This document shows positions 43,143 through 50,115 of a stretch of 50,115 bases of DNA, piece after piece (positions within the stretch are counted from its first letter, which is position 1; every line of letters starts with the position of its first letter). A program made the translations under genes and the position numbers. Under the pieces are notes generated by a model. It was given only the letters and a program-made list of their open reading frames with translations. It searched no databases and was not told where the DNA came from. The DNA is from Marinitenerispora sediminis (lineage in GTDB: Bacteria; Actinomycetota; Actinomycetes; Streptosporangiales; Streptosporangiaceae): contig NZ_QEIO01000053.1 of NCBI RefSeq assembly GCF_003336425.1, positions 1-50,115 of the forward strand. Reading direction: 5' to 3'.

Positions 43143-43283
43143 TCACCTGCCGGGATTCTGGCCATCGCCGCCCTGGGAGGGGAAGCCCTCCGAACCGTGG
43201 GCGTTGGGCTTGCTTCCGTCGCTACCGGCGCTGCCCCCCGATCCGCTGTCGCGGGGCTTGTCCTGGTTCTCATGACGACCCAT
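43143..43283 (-). CDS. Candidate RiPP precursor peptide (imiditide-like)
   Basis: A 46-aa peptide with a strong ribosome site (GGGAG, 7 nt before the ATG). It starts MGRHENQDKPRD and is rich in Gly, Ser and charged residues; it has no Cys. Aspartates stand in aspartimide-prone contexts: D12-S13, D22-G23, D40-G41. The stop is 2 bp from the methyltransferase ATG, a tight coupling. Its promoter at 43320-43348 is one of the better ones in the window. Together these suggest the substrate of the neighbouring enzyme. No leader/core boundary can be set from sequence, and no family was recognised. Confidence 0.6.
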   Translation of the reverse strand: MGRHENQDKPRDSGSGGSAGSDGSKPNAHGSEGFPSQGGDGQNPGR

Positions 43284-43319
43284 CTTGCTGCTCCCGGTGC
43301 CGGGGGACGAGACGGCATG

Positions 43320-43348
43320 ATCGTAATCGTATGGTCGCGGAGCGTCAC
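43320..43348 (-). promoter_or_regulatory. Promoter of the peptide/methyltransferase operon
   Basis: On the minus strand GTGACG (43348-43343), a 17-bp spacer and TACGAT (43325-43320) make a good vegetative sigma promoter. A second TACGAT (43331-43326) overlaps the spacer. The start would be near 43313, giving a leader of about 30 nt before the peptide ATG. Confidence 0.6.
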
Positions 43349-43651
43349 CAGTGTGGCCGGTAGTGGTCACGCGGCAGGTCGAGGGCATGATCGCTGTCGT
43401 CGGCGACCTCGGAGCGCTCACGTCTCGACCGCCGGCCGCCCGAGCCGGCCGGGGGGCAGGGGGAGGCGCCACCCCTTCGTCCGGCCGGGGGCCCCGCACG
43501 CATCACCGCGTCGAAGGGTGCGCAGAGGCGTAGTCTCCTCGTGGATCGGCGGAGCGGATCCGGGCGCCTGACGCGGAGGGTCGACGCGCCGGTCGCCCGC
43601 GCGGGGAGGTAAGTCCGACACGTTGTAGTAGTTCGTCTACTCTGGACCGAG

Positions 43652-43795
43652 GTGGTGTCCGCGCTGGACATACTGGGCCTGCTGTTCGGTGACGCGGCCG
43701 CCGAGATCGTTCCCTGGCTGTGGGGCGGACTCGGGATGCTGGTCGGCGCGGGGGCCGCCCTGGCGGTCATCCGACGCCAACGCAGACGGCAGTAA
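43652..43795 (+). CDS. Small single-span membrane protein
   Basis: A 47-residue protein with GTG at 43652 (or 43655). One hydrophobic segment (WLWGGLGMLVGAGAALAVI) is followed by RRQRRRQ, so the C terminus should face the cytoplasm. TACTCT at 43638-43643 would start the RNA near 43650, a leaderless transcript. It lies 25 bp before the CopD-CtaG gene and may be co-transcribed. Its function is unknown. Confidence 0.5.
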   Translation: MVSALDILGLLFGDAAAEIVPWLWGGLGMLVGAGAALAVIRRQRRRQ

Positions 43796-43820
43796 CCACG
43801 ACCACACTGGAGCGGCACGC

Positions 43821-45854
43821 GTGGCTTCCCCCGTTACTCGCGAGAGCGACCCCCGGCGGCAGGGAGGTGCGGGCGCCGTCGTCCAGACCGCGGTCGTGTC
43901 CGCGGCCGTCTGCCTCATCGCGCTGATCATCGCCCTGATGGCCGGGGGCGCGGTGACCGCCCAGGTCATCCCGGGCCTGCCCGACGCCGGGATGCTGACG
44001 CGGTGGGGGCTTCCCGTCGCCAAGACCGCACTGGACGTCTTCGCGGCGCTCACCCTCGGCGCGCTCCTGCTCTCGGCGGTACTGCTGCCCTCGGACCGCG
44101 GCCGGCTCGGCGACCAGGCGCAGGCGTACGTGCGCGCGGCCTCGTGGCTGGCGCTCGGCTGGGCGGCCGCCGCGGCCGCCACCCTGGTCTTCCAGCTCTC
44201 CGACCTGCTCGGCCTGCCGCCGGGCGAGGTCATCGGGGACCAGCTCACCAGCTTCGCCGGATCGGTGCCGCAGGGCATCGGGCTGATGCTGGTCATCCTG
44301 GTCTCGACGGCCGTGGCGCTGCTCGGGCGCACGGTGGCCTCGGCCGGGGGCGGGCTCGGGCTGCTCGCCCTCACCCTGGTCGGACTGGTGCCGCCGGCCC
44401 TCACCGGGCACTCGTCGTCCTCGCCCAACCACGACCTCGCGACCACCGGCCTGGCGCTGCACGTCCTCGCCATCTCCGTGTGGGTCGGCGGGCTCGCCGC
44501 GGTGGCCTACCACGCGCTGCGCGCCGACGGGGAGCAGCTTCCGGTGGTCGGGGACCGGTTCAGCCGGATCGCCCTGTGGGCCTACGCCGGAGTGGCGGTC
44601 GGCGGCGTCGCGAGCGCGGCCAGCCGCCTCTACTCGGTCGGGGACCTGGTCACCACCGCCTACGGCCTCATCATGGTCGCCAAGGCGGTGCTGTTCCTGG
44701 CGCTGGGCTACGTCGGGTGGCTGCACCGCGGGCGGACGGTTCCGGCCCTGGCGGACGGTGGCGGGCGCGGCCTGTTCGTCCGGCTCGTCGTCGTGGAGAT
44801 CGTGGTCATGTCGGCGGCCATGGGACTGGCGACGGCCCTCAGCCGCACCGCGCCGCCACCGCCGCTGGACGGCACCTTCGACCCGGTGCGCGAGCTGCTC
44901 GGCTTCAGCATGCCGCCGCCCGTCTCGGCCGGCACGCTGCTGGCCCTGTGGCGGCCCGACCTGTTCTACATCCTGCTCGTGGCGGTGCTCGGCGGGCTCT
45001 ACGCCGCCGGCGTGGTGCGGCTGCGGCGGCGCGGCGACCGCTGGCCGTGGGGCCGCACCGTCGCGTGGTCCCTGGGGCTGCTCACCATCGTCGCCACGAA
45101 GCTCAGCGGGGTCGCCACCTACGCCATGGTGCTGTTCAGCACGCACATGATCCAGCACATGGTGCTGTCGATGCTGACCCCGATCCTGCTGGTGCTCGGC
45201 GCGCCCGCGACGCTGGCCCTGCGCGCCCTGCGGCCGGCCCGCCGGCGCGGCGACCGGGGACCGCGCGAGTGGCTGACACTGTTCCTGAACAGCCGGTACT
45301 CCCACCTGGTGACGCACCCCGGGTTCGCCACGCCGGTGTTCGTGGCGAGCACCTACGCGCTGTACTTCACGCCGCTGTTCGGCACCCTCATGAGCAGCCA
45401 TCTCGGCCACCTGTTCATGAGCGTGCACTTCCTGCTCGCGGGGTTCCTGTTCTACTGGATCATGATCGGCGTCGACCCGGCGCCGCGGAAGATCCCCTAC
45501 CTGCTGCGCATCGTGCTGCTGCTGCTCGTCATGGGCTTCCACGCGTTCTTCGGCATCGCCATCATGATGCAGTCGGCGCCGATCGGCATGGAGTACTACG
45601 GCCAGTTCGACGTGCCGTGGCGCTCCAGCATCGAGGAGGACCAGTACGCGGGCGGCGGCGTCGCGTGGGCGGTCGGCGAGCTTCCCACCCTGCTGGTGCT
45701 GGTGGCGCTGGTCGTGCAGTGGTCCCGCGACGAGGAGCGGACCGAGCGGCGGCGGGAGCGGCACAGCCGCCGGGGCGGCTCCGACGACGCCGACATGGAC
45801 GCCTACAACGCCTACCTCCAGCGGCTGGACCAGCGCTCCCGGGAGAACGGGTAG
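43821..45854 (+). CDS. CopD-CtaG fusion (copper uptake / cytochrome oxidase assembly)
   Basis: A 677-aa membrane protein with about 14 hydrophobic segments; GTG with GGAG about 9 nt upstream. The N-terminal part (to about 350) is CopD-like: LPSDRGRLGDQAQ, PPALTGHSSSSPNHDLATTGLALHVLAISVWVGGLA in pieces, and HALRADGEQLP. The C-terminal part is caa3-type CtaG: FSTHMIQHMVLSML, SRYSHLVTHPGF and SSHLGHLFMSVHFLLAG. Predicted to bring copper to cytochrome c oxidase. The His/Met pairs in these helices are the likely copper ligands. The C terminus is charged and cytoplasmic. Confidence 0.85.
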   Translation: MASPVTRESDPRRQGGAGAVVQTAVVSAAVCLIALIIALMAGGAVTAQVIPGLPDAGMLTRWGLPVAKTALDVFAALTLGALLLSAVLLPSDRGRLGDQAQAYVRAASWLALGWAAAAAATLVFQLSDLLGLPPGEVIGDQLTSFAGSVPQGIGLMLVILVSTAVALLGRTVASAGGGLGLLALTLVGLVPPALTGHSSSSPNHDLATTGLALHVLAISVWVGGLAAVAYHALRADGEQLPVVGDRFSRIALWAYAGVAVGGVASAASRLYSVGDLVTTAYGLIMVAKAVLFLALGYVGWLHRGRTVPALADGGGRGLFVRLVVVEIVVMSAAMGLATALSRTAPPPPLDGTFDPVRELLGFSMPPPVSAGTLLALWRPDLFYILLVAVLGGLYAAGVVRLRRRGDRWPWGRTVAWSLGLLTIVATKLSGVATYAMVLFSTHMIQHMVLSMLTPILLVLGAPATLALRALRPARRRGDRGPREWLTLFLNSRYSHLVTHPGFATPVFVASTYALYFTPLFGTLMSSHLGHLFMSVHFLLAGFLFYWIMIGVDPAPRKIPYLLRIVLLLLVMGFHAFFGIAIMMQSAPIGMEYYGQFDVPWRSSIEEDQYAGGGVAWAVGELPTLLVLVALVVQWSRDEERTERRRERHSRRGGSDDADMDAYNAYLQRLDQRSRENG

Positions 45855-45897
45855 CCGCAGACGCGGGTCGCCGTTCCCGCGGATACCGGCGGCCGAT

Positions 45898-45936
45898 CGT
45901 GCCCGCCGGCGGCCGCGCGGACCGCCAGCGGGCACG
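45898..45936. terminator. Terminator after the CopD-CtaG gene
   Basis: CGTGCCCGC (45898-45906) and GCGGGCACG (45928-45936) form a 9-bp stem; inside it GGCGG pairs with CCGCC. It lies 43 bp after the stop. Confidence 0.65.
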
Positions 45937-46133
45937 GCCCGGAGGTACTGGACGCGATCGCCCGCAGTGGCCTCGGCAGCCTCGGCGCCGCCGGGCGGCC
46001 GTTCCGGCGGAGGCGCTCGGGCGGGTCCGGGTAACGCGGGGGCTGCCGTGCGGCGGGACGCCCGCCCGTTCCCGGGCGGCTCCGCGTGCCGGGTGCCGGT
46101 CGAGCCCGGGCCGGAGCCCCGGACCCGGGCCGG

Positions 46134-46547
46134 CTAGCGCAGCAGGCTGCCGATGCCGGCGTCGACCACGCCGAGCAGGGCGCAGACCACGAGCCCGCCC
46201 ACCAGGGTGGCGGCCGACAGCCGGGGCAGCGCGGCGGGCCGGTCGGGGCCGGCCGCCCGGCGGGTCACCAGCGGGAGCAGCGCGACGTTGGCGGCGTAGA
46301 TGATCACGATCACGGCGAAGGCCGTGAGGAACGCGCGGCCGAAACCGGGGGCGGCGCCGGTGCTGAGCAGGTCGGCGGCGGCGAGCGCCGGAAGGGCGAC
46401 GAGCACCACGACCGACAGCGTCCCGAACAGGACGCGCGCCCACCTGGCGCGCTCGTGTCCGGCGAAGACGAGCAGCAGCCCCAGGAGCGCCGCCATCATG
46501 ACGGCGCCGGCGATTCCGAACACGGCGATGTTGACCAGCGCATCCAC
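46134..46547 (-). CDS. Four-span membrane protein
   Basis: A 137-aa membrane protein with about four segments: IAVFGIAGAVMMAALLGLLLVF, GTLSVVVLVALPALAAADLL, FLTAFAVIVIIYAANVALLP and TLVGGLVVCALLGVVDAGI. The loops are short and basic on alternate sides (ERARW; TRRAAGPDR). Family not recognised. It is convergent with CopD-CtaG and 90 bp after the NTPase gene on the same strand. Confidence 0.6.
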   Translation of the reverse strand: MDALVNIAVFGIAGAVMMAALLGLLLVFAGHERARWARVLFGTLSVVVLVALPALAAADLLSTGAAPGFGRAFLTAFAVIVIIYAANVALLPLVTRRAAGPDRPAALPRLSAATLVGGLVVCALLGVVDAGIGSLLR

Positions 46548-46637
46548 CCGGACATTCTCCCACCGCCGGGCGGGTGCCCCGGCCGGGGTCGGCCGGGGCC
46601 GGAGCGGCGCACGGGCCGTATGGGCGCCGCCAGGCGG

Positions 46638-47351
46638 TCAGAGCGGGGCGAGCATCGCGGCGGAGTAGACGGCCGGGCAGGTCAGCACCCGCATCGCCGG
46701 ACCGTGGACCGGGGCCGGCCGGGCATGGAACCGGATGCCGCCCAGCCGCCCGGCGCGGACGCGGTCCAGCAGCAGCAGGGAAGCGGCGCCGGGCACGACG
46801 GCGGCCGGGCCGCGGCCGCTCGCGGCGAGCAGCCGCCGCCAGCGGCGCTCGTGGGTGCGGAAGCTGCGCGCCGTCACCATCCGGCCGCGGACGAGCTGGC
46901 CGACCCGGGCGGTCGCCGGTTCCACGTCGATGAGGAGCAGGTGGACCTCGACCCGCTTCAGCCGGCAGTAGGCGCCGAGCAGCACGCGCACCAGCCGCCT
47001 CGTGGCCGTGTCGTGCACGATGACCGGTGCACCGGTGCGCAGCGCGGCCACCACCCGCAGGTAGTGCAGGACGTGTACGACCCACCGCCACGCCGGGTAG
47101 GGGAGCGGACGCAGCCACGGGGTCAGCCGGTTGCGGGAGGCCTGGGAGTCGACGACCCGCACCCCGTCGGGGGCGTGCACCGTGTGGTCCTCCGTCCCGG
47201 TCAGGCCGTACAGCCGGCTCAGCAGCGTGCTCTTGCCGGCTCCTGGGATGCCGCCGAGCAGCACCAGGGACCGGGCGGGATACCGCAGGATCTCGGTGGT
47301 CCCGCCCGGGGACTCGTTCCGCTCGGTGGCGGTGGGCAGCGTGTGCATCAC
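46638..47351 (-). CDS. P-loop NTPase (zeta toxin/kinase-like)
   Basis: A 237-aa protein with a P-loop LVLLGGIPGAGKSTLLSRLYG near residue 30 and no further AAA motifs. GTG at 47351 and ATG at 47348 are both possible; the sequence before them lacks a proper ribosome site (AGGGGTG adjacent), and TACAGATT upstream suggests a leaderless transcript. VIVHDTATRRLVRVLLG could be the Walker B-like element of kinases. The fold resembles small-molecule kinases or zeta-type toxins; no antitoxin is adjacent. The substrate is unknown. Confidence 0.6.
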   Translation of the reverse strand: MMHTLPTATERNESPGGTTEILRYPARSLVLLGGIPGAGKSTLLSRLYGLTGTEDHTVHAPDGVRVVDSQASRNRLTPWLRPLPYPAWRWVVHVLHYLRVVAALRTGAPVIVHDTATRRLVRVLLGAYCRLKRVEVHLLLIDVEPATARVGQLVRGRMVTARSFRTHERRWRRLLAASGRGPAAVVPGAASLLLLDRVRAGRLGGIRFHARPAPVHGPAMRVLTCPAVYSAAMLAPL

Positions 47352-48461
47352 CCCTAATCTGTACCGGCTGAATAAGACGCGCCTAAACGCCCTCGTCAGG
47401 CGGACGATTCGCCATGGGCCGGGGTAGGCCGGCGGGCAGCGGCCGAGATTCCCGCCGCGTCGGCCGCGGGGGAAATCCGGGACCGGGACGTCTGCCCTTT
47501 TCGGAGCGGACCATTCAGTATTTCGGAAGTATGACGCTGAGTAGTCGTCCCTGGCGCGTCGATAACGCTGCGCAGTCGGCCTTCCGGACGGCTATTGGTC
47601 GACCTCGCGATATACACAGCCGCCGCGACACCCTGTGGATATCCGCGGTCACCCTCCGACGCTACCGGCCCGCCACTTCCCATTATCGGAACAGACATCC
47701 ACAGGTCTCCGACTGGCGGACGCGGGAATCCCGGACCGCCAATGAATTCCCCGGGAACGCGGTCGGCCCGCGCCGCCCGCCGCCGTTTCCGGCAATGCCG
47801 GCGGCCGCACCCTCGAAGCCGCCGGACGCGGCCCGGCGGCCCGGCTCCGCGCGGGTTATCCACAGGCGGGCGCGCCGGCCCGCGCTGTACCGGCTCGCCG
47901 GGAACCGACGGTCGCCCAGGGCCGGTTCCGGACCGGCCAGTCCCGTTACGGACACCGCCGCGTCGGCCGGGGGCTGGTCCCGCCTCCGACCAGCACGCCG
48001 GGGCGGCGTCCGGCGGCGCGAGCGGTCCGGCGCGCGGCGGGCCGCGGCATTCCCGGGGGCGCCGCCCCCACACGCCGTCGCCAGTCGTGTCCGGTCCGAG
48101 GAGTGCGCCCCCAGGAGGAGCCTCCGGGAAGGTGCCGCCCGTCCGCCGACGCGCCACGGCAGGGGGGAAGGCCGCCCGCTCTTCGGCGCCGGGCGGTTCC
48201 AGGCCGGTGCGGTTCCCTGACGCTCGCCCGCCCCGCCTCGGCCGGCCGGCACCATCCACTCCCCGCGCGTGCTGGCCGTGGGACACGGCGCGCGCCCGAC
48301 CAGCGGAGTGCCGCCCGCCACGCGACGGCCCGTGCCGGAAGCCGACACCGGCCGCGCCGAGCGGGTAACGTGCTCGGTGCCGCCGAGAAAGGCAGACCGG
48401 GCGCCCAACGCGCCGGCCCCTCGGCCGGCAGGAGGGGTGACATGCGGGTCGGGAGGCCGTG
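47352..48461. other. 1.1-kb gene-free region
   Basis: No gene is supported here. The left part (about 47490-47720) is clearly less GC-rich than the rest of the window, with TTCAGTATTTCGGAAGTATG and CATTATCGGAACAG. DnaA-box-like words occur (separate entry). The right part is GC-rich and holds the sbcD leader. Very close to other genes only at its edges. Confidence 0.5.
47610..47864. promoter_or_regulatory. Cluster of DnaA-box-like words
   Basis: TTATCCACA at 47856-47864 is an exact E. coli-type DnaA box; ATATCCACA (minus strand, 47634-47642) and ACATCCACA (47695-47703) differ by one base. TATACACA at 47610 is weaker. Four in 255 bp is too few for an actinobacterial oriC, and no dnaA or dnaN gene is near. 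Confidence 0.35.
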
Positions 48462-48465
48462 GTGA
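48442..48465 (+). CDS. Possible leader peptide overlapping the sbcD start
   Basis: GGAGGGG 5 nt before an ATG opens a 7-residue frame (MRVGRPW) whose stop overlaps the sbcD GTG. It could couple or tune sbcD translation. Very short; could be coincidence. Confidence 0.3.
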   Translation: MRVGRPW

Positions 48466-49613
48466 GGATTCTGCACACGTCCGACTGGCACCTCGGCAGG
48501 TCGTTCCACCGCGAGAACCTGATCGGAGCCCAGGCCGCGTTCGTCGACCACCTGGTCGAGACCGTGCGCGCCGAGCGGGTGGACGTCGTGGCCGTCGCCG
48601 GCGACCTCTACGACCGCGCCCTGCCGCCGATCGACGCCGTCCGGCTCTTCGGTGAGGCGCTGGCCCGGATCCGCGACACCGGAGCGCGCGCGGTGCTCGT
48701 CAGCGGCAACCACGACTCCATGGTGCGGCTGGCCTACGCCGCCGAGCTCATCGACGCGGCCGGCGTCCATCTGCGCAGCTCCCTCGACGGTGTCGGGCAG
48801 CCGGTGATCGTCGAGGACGCGCACGGGCCGGTCGCCTTCTACGGCATCCCCTACCTCGAACCCGAGATCGTCCGGCACCACTGGAACCTGCCGGACCGCA
48901 GCCACGCCACCGCGCTCGGGCACGCCATGGACCTGGTCCGCGCCGACCTCGCCACCCGCCCGGCCGGTGCCCGCTCCGTCGTCCTCTCGCACGCCTTCGT
49001 GGTCGGCGGCGAGCCGTCCGACAGTGAACGCGACATCACTGTGGGCGGCGCCGCGCACGTCCCGGCCGGCGTGTTCGACGGTGTCGACTACGTCGCACTC
49101 GGCCACCTGCACGGTGCCCAGCGGATGGCGCCGGGCGTCCGCTACTCGGGCTCCCCGCTCGCCTACTCGTTCTCCGAGGAGCACCACGTCAAGGGCTCCT
49201 GGCTGGTGGAACTGTCCGCCACCGGGCTGTCCGGCGCCGAGTTCGTGCCCGCTCCGGTGCCCCGCCGGATCGCCCGTATCCGGGGCCGGATCGAGGACCT
49301 GCTCTCGGAGCCGGAGTGGGAGCGCTACACCGACCACTGGCTGCAGGTCACGCTGACCGACCCGGTCCGCCCCGGCTTTCCCATGGACCGGTTGCGTGAG
49401 CGCTTCCCGCACGCCCTGCACCTCGACTTCGCGCCCGAAGGCGGCTCCTCGGACGGCGGTGTCAGCTGGGCCGAACGCGTCGCCGAACGCTCCGAGCCCG
49501 AACTCGTCCTGGACTTCGTCGACTGGGCCCGGGGCACGGCCGCGAGCCCGGCCGAGCGCCGGCTGATCGAGACCGCGTTCGAGCAGGTCCGCCAGCGCGA
49601 GGCCGGCCGGTGA
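48462..49613 (+). CDS. sbcD: SbcD-like nuclease (exonuclease subunit D)
   Basis: Calcineurin-like phosphoesterase nuclease subunit, 383 aa. The GTG at 48462 has GGGAGG 5 nt upstream; a GTG at 48459 is too close to it. Mn-binding motifs are LHTSDWHLGR, VAGDLYDRA, VSGNHDS, VLSHAF and LGHLHG. With SbcC (Rad50-like ATPase) it opens and cuts hairpin DNA and double-strand ends. An sbcC gene normally follows at once; here the remaining 502 bp does not encode one. Confidence 0.9.
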   Translation: MRILHTSDWHLGRSFHRENLIGAQAAFVDHLVETVRAERVDVVAVAGDLYDRALPPIDAVRLFGEALARIRDTGARAVLVSGNHDSMVRLAYAAELIDAAGVHLRSSLDGVGQPVIVEDAHGPVAFYGIPYLEPEIVRHHWNLPDRSHATALGHAMDLVRADLATRPAGARSVVLSHAFVVGGEPSDSERDITVGGAAHVPAGVFDGVDYVALGHLHGAQRMAPGVRYSGSPLAYSFSEEHHVKGSWLVELSATGLSGAEFVPAPVPRRIARIRGRIEDLLSEPEWERYTDHWLQVTLTDPVRPGFPMDRLRERFPHALHLDFAPEGGSSDGGVSWAERVAERSEPELVLDFVDWARGTAASPAERRLIETAFEQVRQREAGR

Positions 49614-50115
49614 GCGCACGACGCGGCCCCTGGCGGCGCCCGTCGCGACGCGACGGCGGCGGGCGGGCCCGGCAGTACCGACGGGCCTCGCGGCCGCGCT
49701 CCGCGGCCCGTCCCCGTGGGAACGCACCCCGGCGGCCCCTCGCCGGCGGAGCGGCCCCCCTGGTCAGCGCCGTCCCGCTCGCGCCGGTCCCCTCGGGTGA
49801 GCGGTGTCCCGGCGGCCGCCGCGGTGCGGGGGCGGCCCGAAGCACCGGCCTCGGGGGAGGCGGGACGGTGGCGGCCCGTGGTCGGGAAGCGCGCCGTCGC
49901 GGTCCGGGGGCACTGTCCGCGGCCAGGTTCTCCGACAGGGCCCGGACGCGCGGAGGCGGCGGCGGACGCCGCGCGGGCCGGCCCGCCCGATGCGGTGGTC
50001 GGGGGCGGGCCGCCGACCGCGTAGCGGCCGTGCAGGCGCCGCCCAACGGATTCACCGGCCGGCACCCCGGCGGCGCGCCACGCCGCACCAGCGACGCCGG
50101 CGGCCGGCCGCTGAG
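49614..50115 (+). other. No gene recognised downstream of sbcD
   Basis: The expected sbcC start (a P-loop of the Rad50 type) is absent. Open frames exist on both strands but all are Arg/Gly/Pro-rich without ribosome sites or motifs. No terminator hairpin stands out. The region is cut by the window end, so sbcC may lie further right. Confidence 0.45.

Noticed and set aside
47610-47864. Chromosomal origin of replication.
   Set aside because: Only three or four DnaA-like words, no dnaA, dnaN or rpmH nearby; actinobacterial oriC has many boxes.
49614-50115. Start of sbcC.
   Set aside because: No P-loop or other Rad50-type motif; composition is that of non-coding high-GC DNA.

Overview
The window is high-GC DNA with dense genes, frequent GTG starts, 4-bp overlaps and many actinobacterial families: a conservon (cvn), an Lrp/DUF2000 pair, DUF2630, DUF4126 and a CopD-CtaG fusion. 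A cellulose-utilisation cluster in the order binding protein, two permeases, GH1 glucosidase, LacI repressor closely matches the celR region of Thermobifida fusca. The window therefore looks like a Nocardiopsaceae chromosome (Nocardiopsis, Streptomonospora or Thermobifida relatives). No tRNA, rRNA or CRISPR array was seen.

Layout. 1-966: a complete or nearly complete IS982-type element. 1020-6988: cellobiose/cello-oligosaccharide uptake and hydrolysis (cebEFG-bglC-celR), with the IS end only about 53 bp upstream of cebE. 7169-8413: two overlapping Cys-rich mini-proteins and a fumarylacetoacetase-like protein. 8472-9710: a secreted coiled-coil M15 peptidase. 10196-15015: a four-gene conservon (sensor kinase, roadblock, DUF742, GTPase). 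15098-16272: a divergent Lrp regulator and a DUF2000 gene that lacks its own stop. 16273-22301: an acyl-CoA dehydrogenase and a biotin-dependent carboxylase (leucine/branched-acyl type), divergent from a TetR regulator with two tandem operators between them. 23079-30304: DUF998, NDH-2-like oxidoreductase, CsoR, small membrane proteins, a WD40 protein, a HAD phosphatase and superoxide dismutase. 30444-35463: Asp/Glu racemase, a small orphan protein, the frameshifted tail of a Wadjet JetC-like ATPase, a MaoC hydratase, a HicB-like/HTH protein and a phosphodiester glycosidase. 36080-40452: an enolase-superfamily protein and an allantoinase-like protein, both stripped of catalytic residues, flanking alanine dehydrogenase. 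40763-43348: a membrane methyltransferase and, on the other strand, a promoter, a 46-residue Asp-Gly-rich peptide and an isoaspartyl-methyltransferase homologue. 43652-49613: small membrane proteins, CopD-CtaG, an NTPase, a 1.1-kb gene-free region with DnaA-box-like words, and sbcD without sbcC.

The best candidate for an undescribed system is the peptide/methyltransferase pair at 41944-43348. It has the architecture expected of a stand-alone aspartimide-forming RiPP (imiditide-like): a peptide rich in Asp-Gly and Asp-Ser, no other maturase, a recognisable promoter and tight translational coupling. Secondary leads are two apparent pseudoenzymes of well-known hydrolase/lyase families, a peptide insertion in the biotin carboxylase fold, an IS insertion that appears to separate the cellobiose transporter from its operator, and a Wadjet remnant. 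All functions are inferred from reading the sequence; no database search was run.
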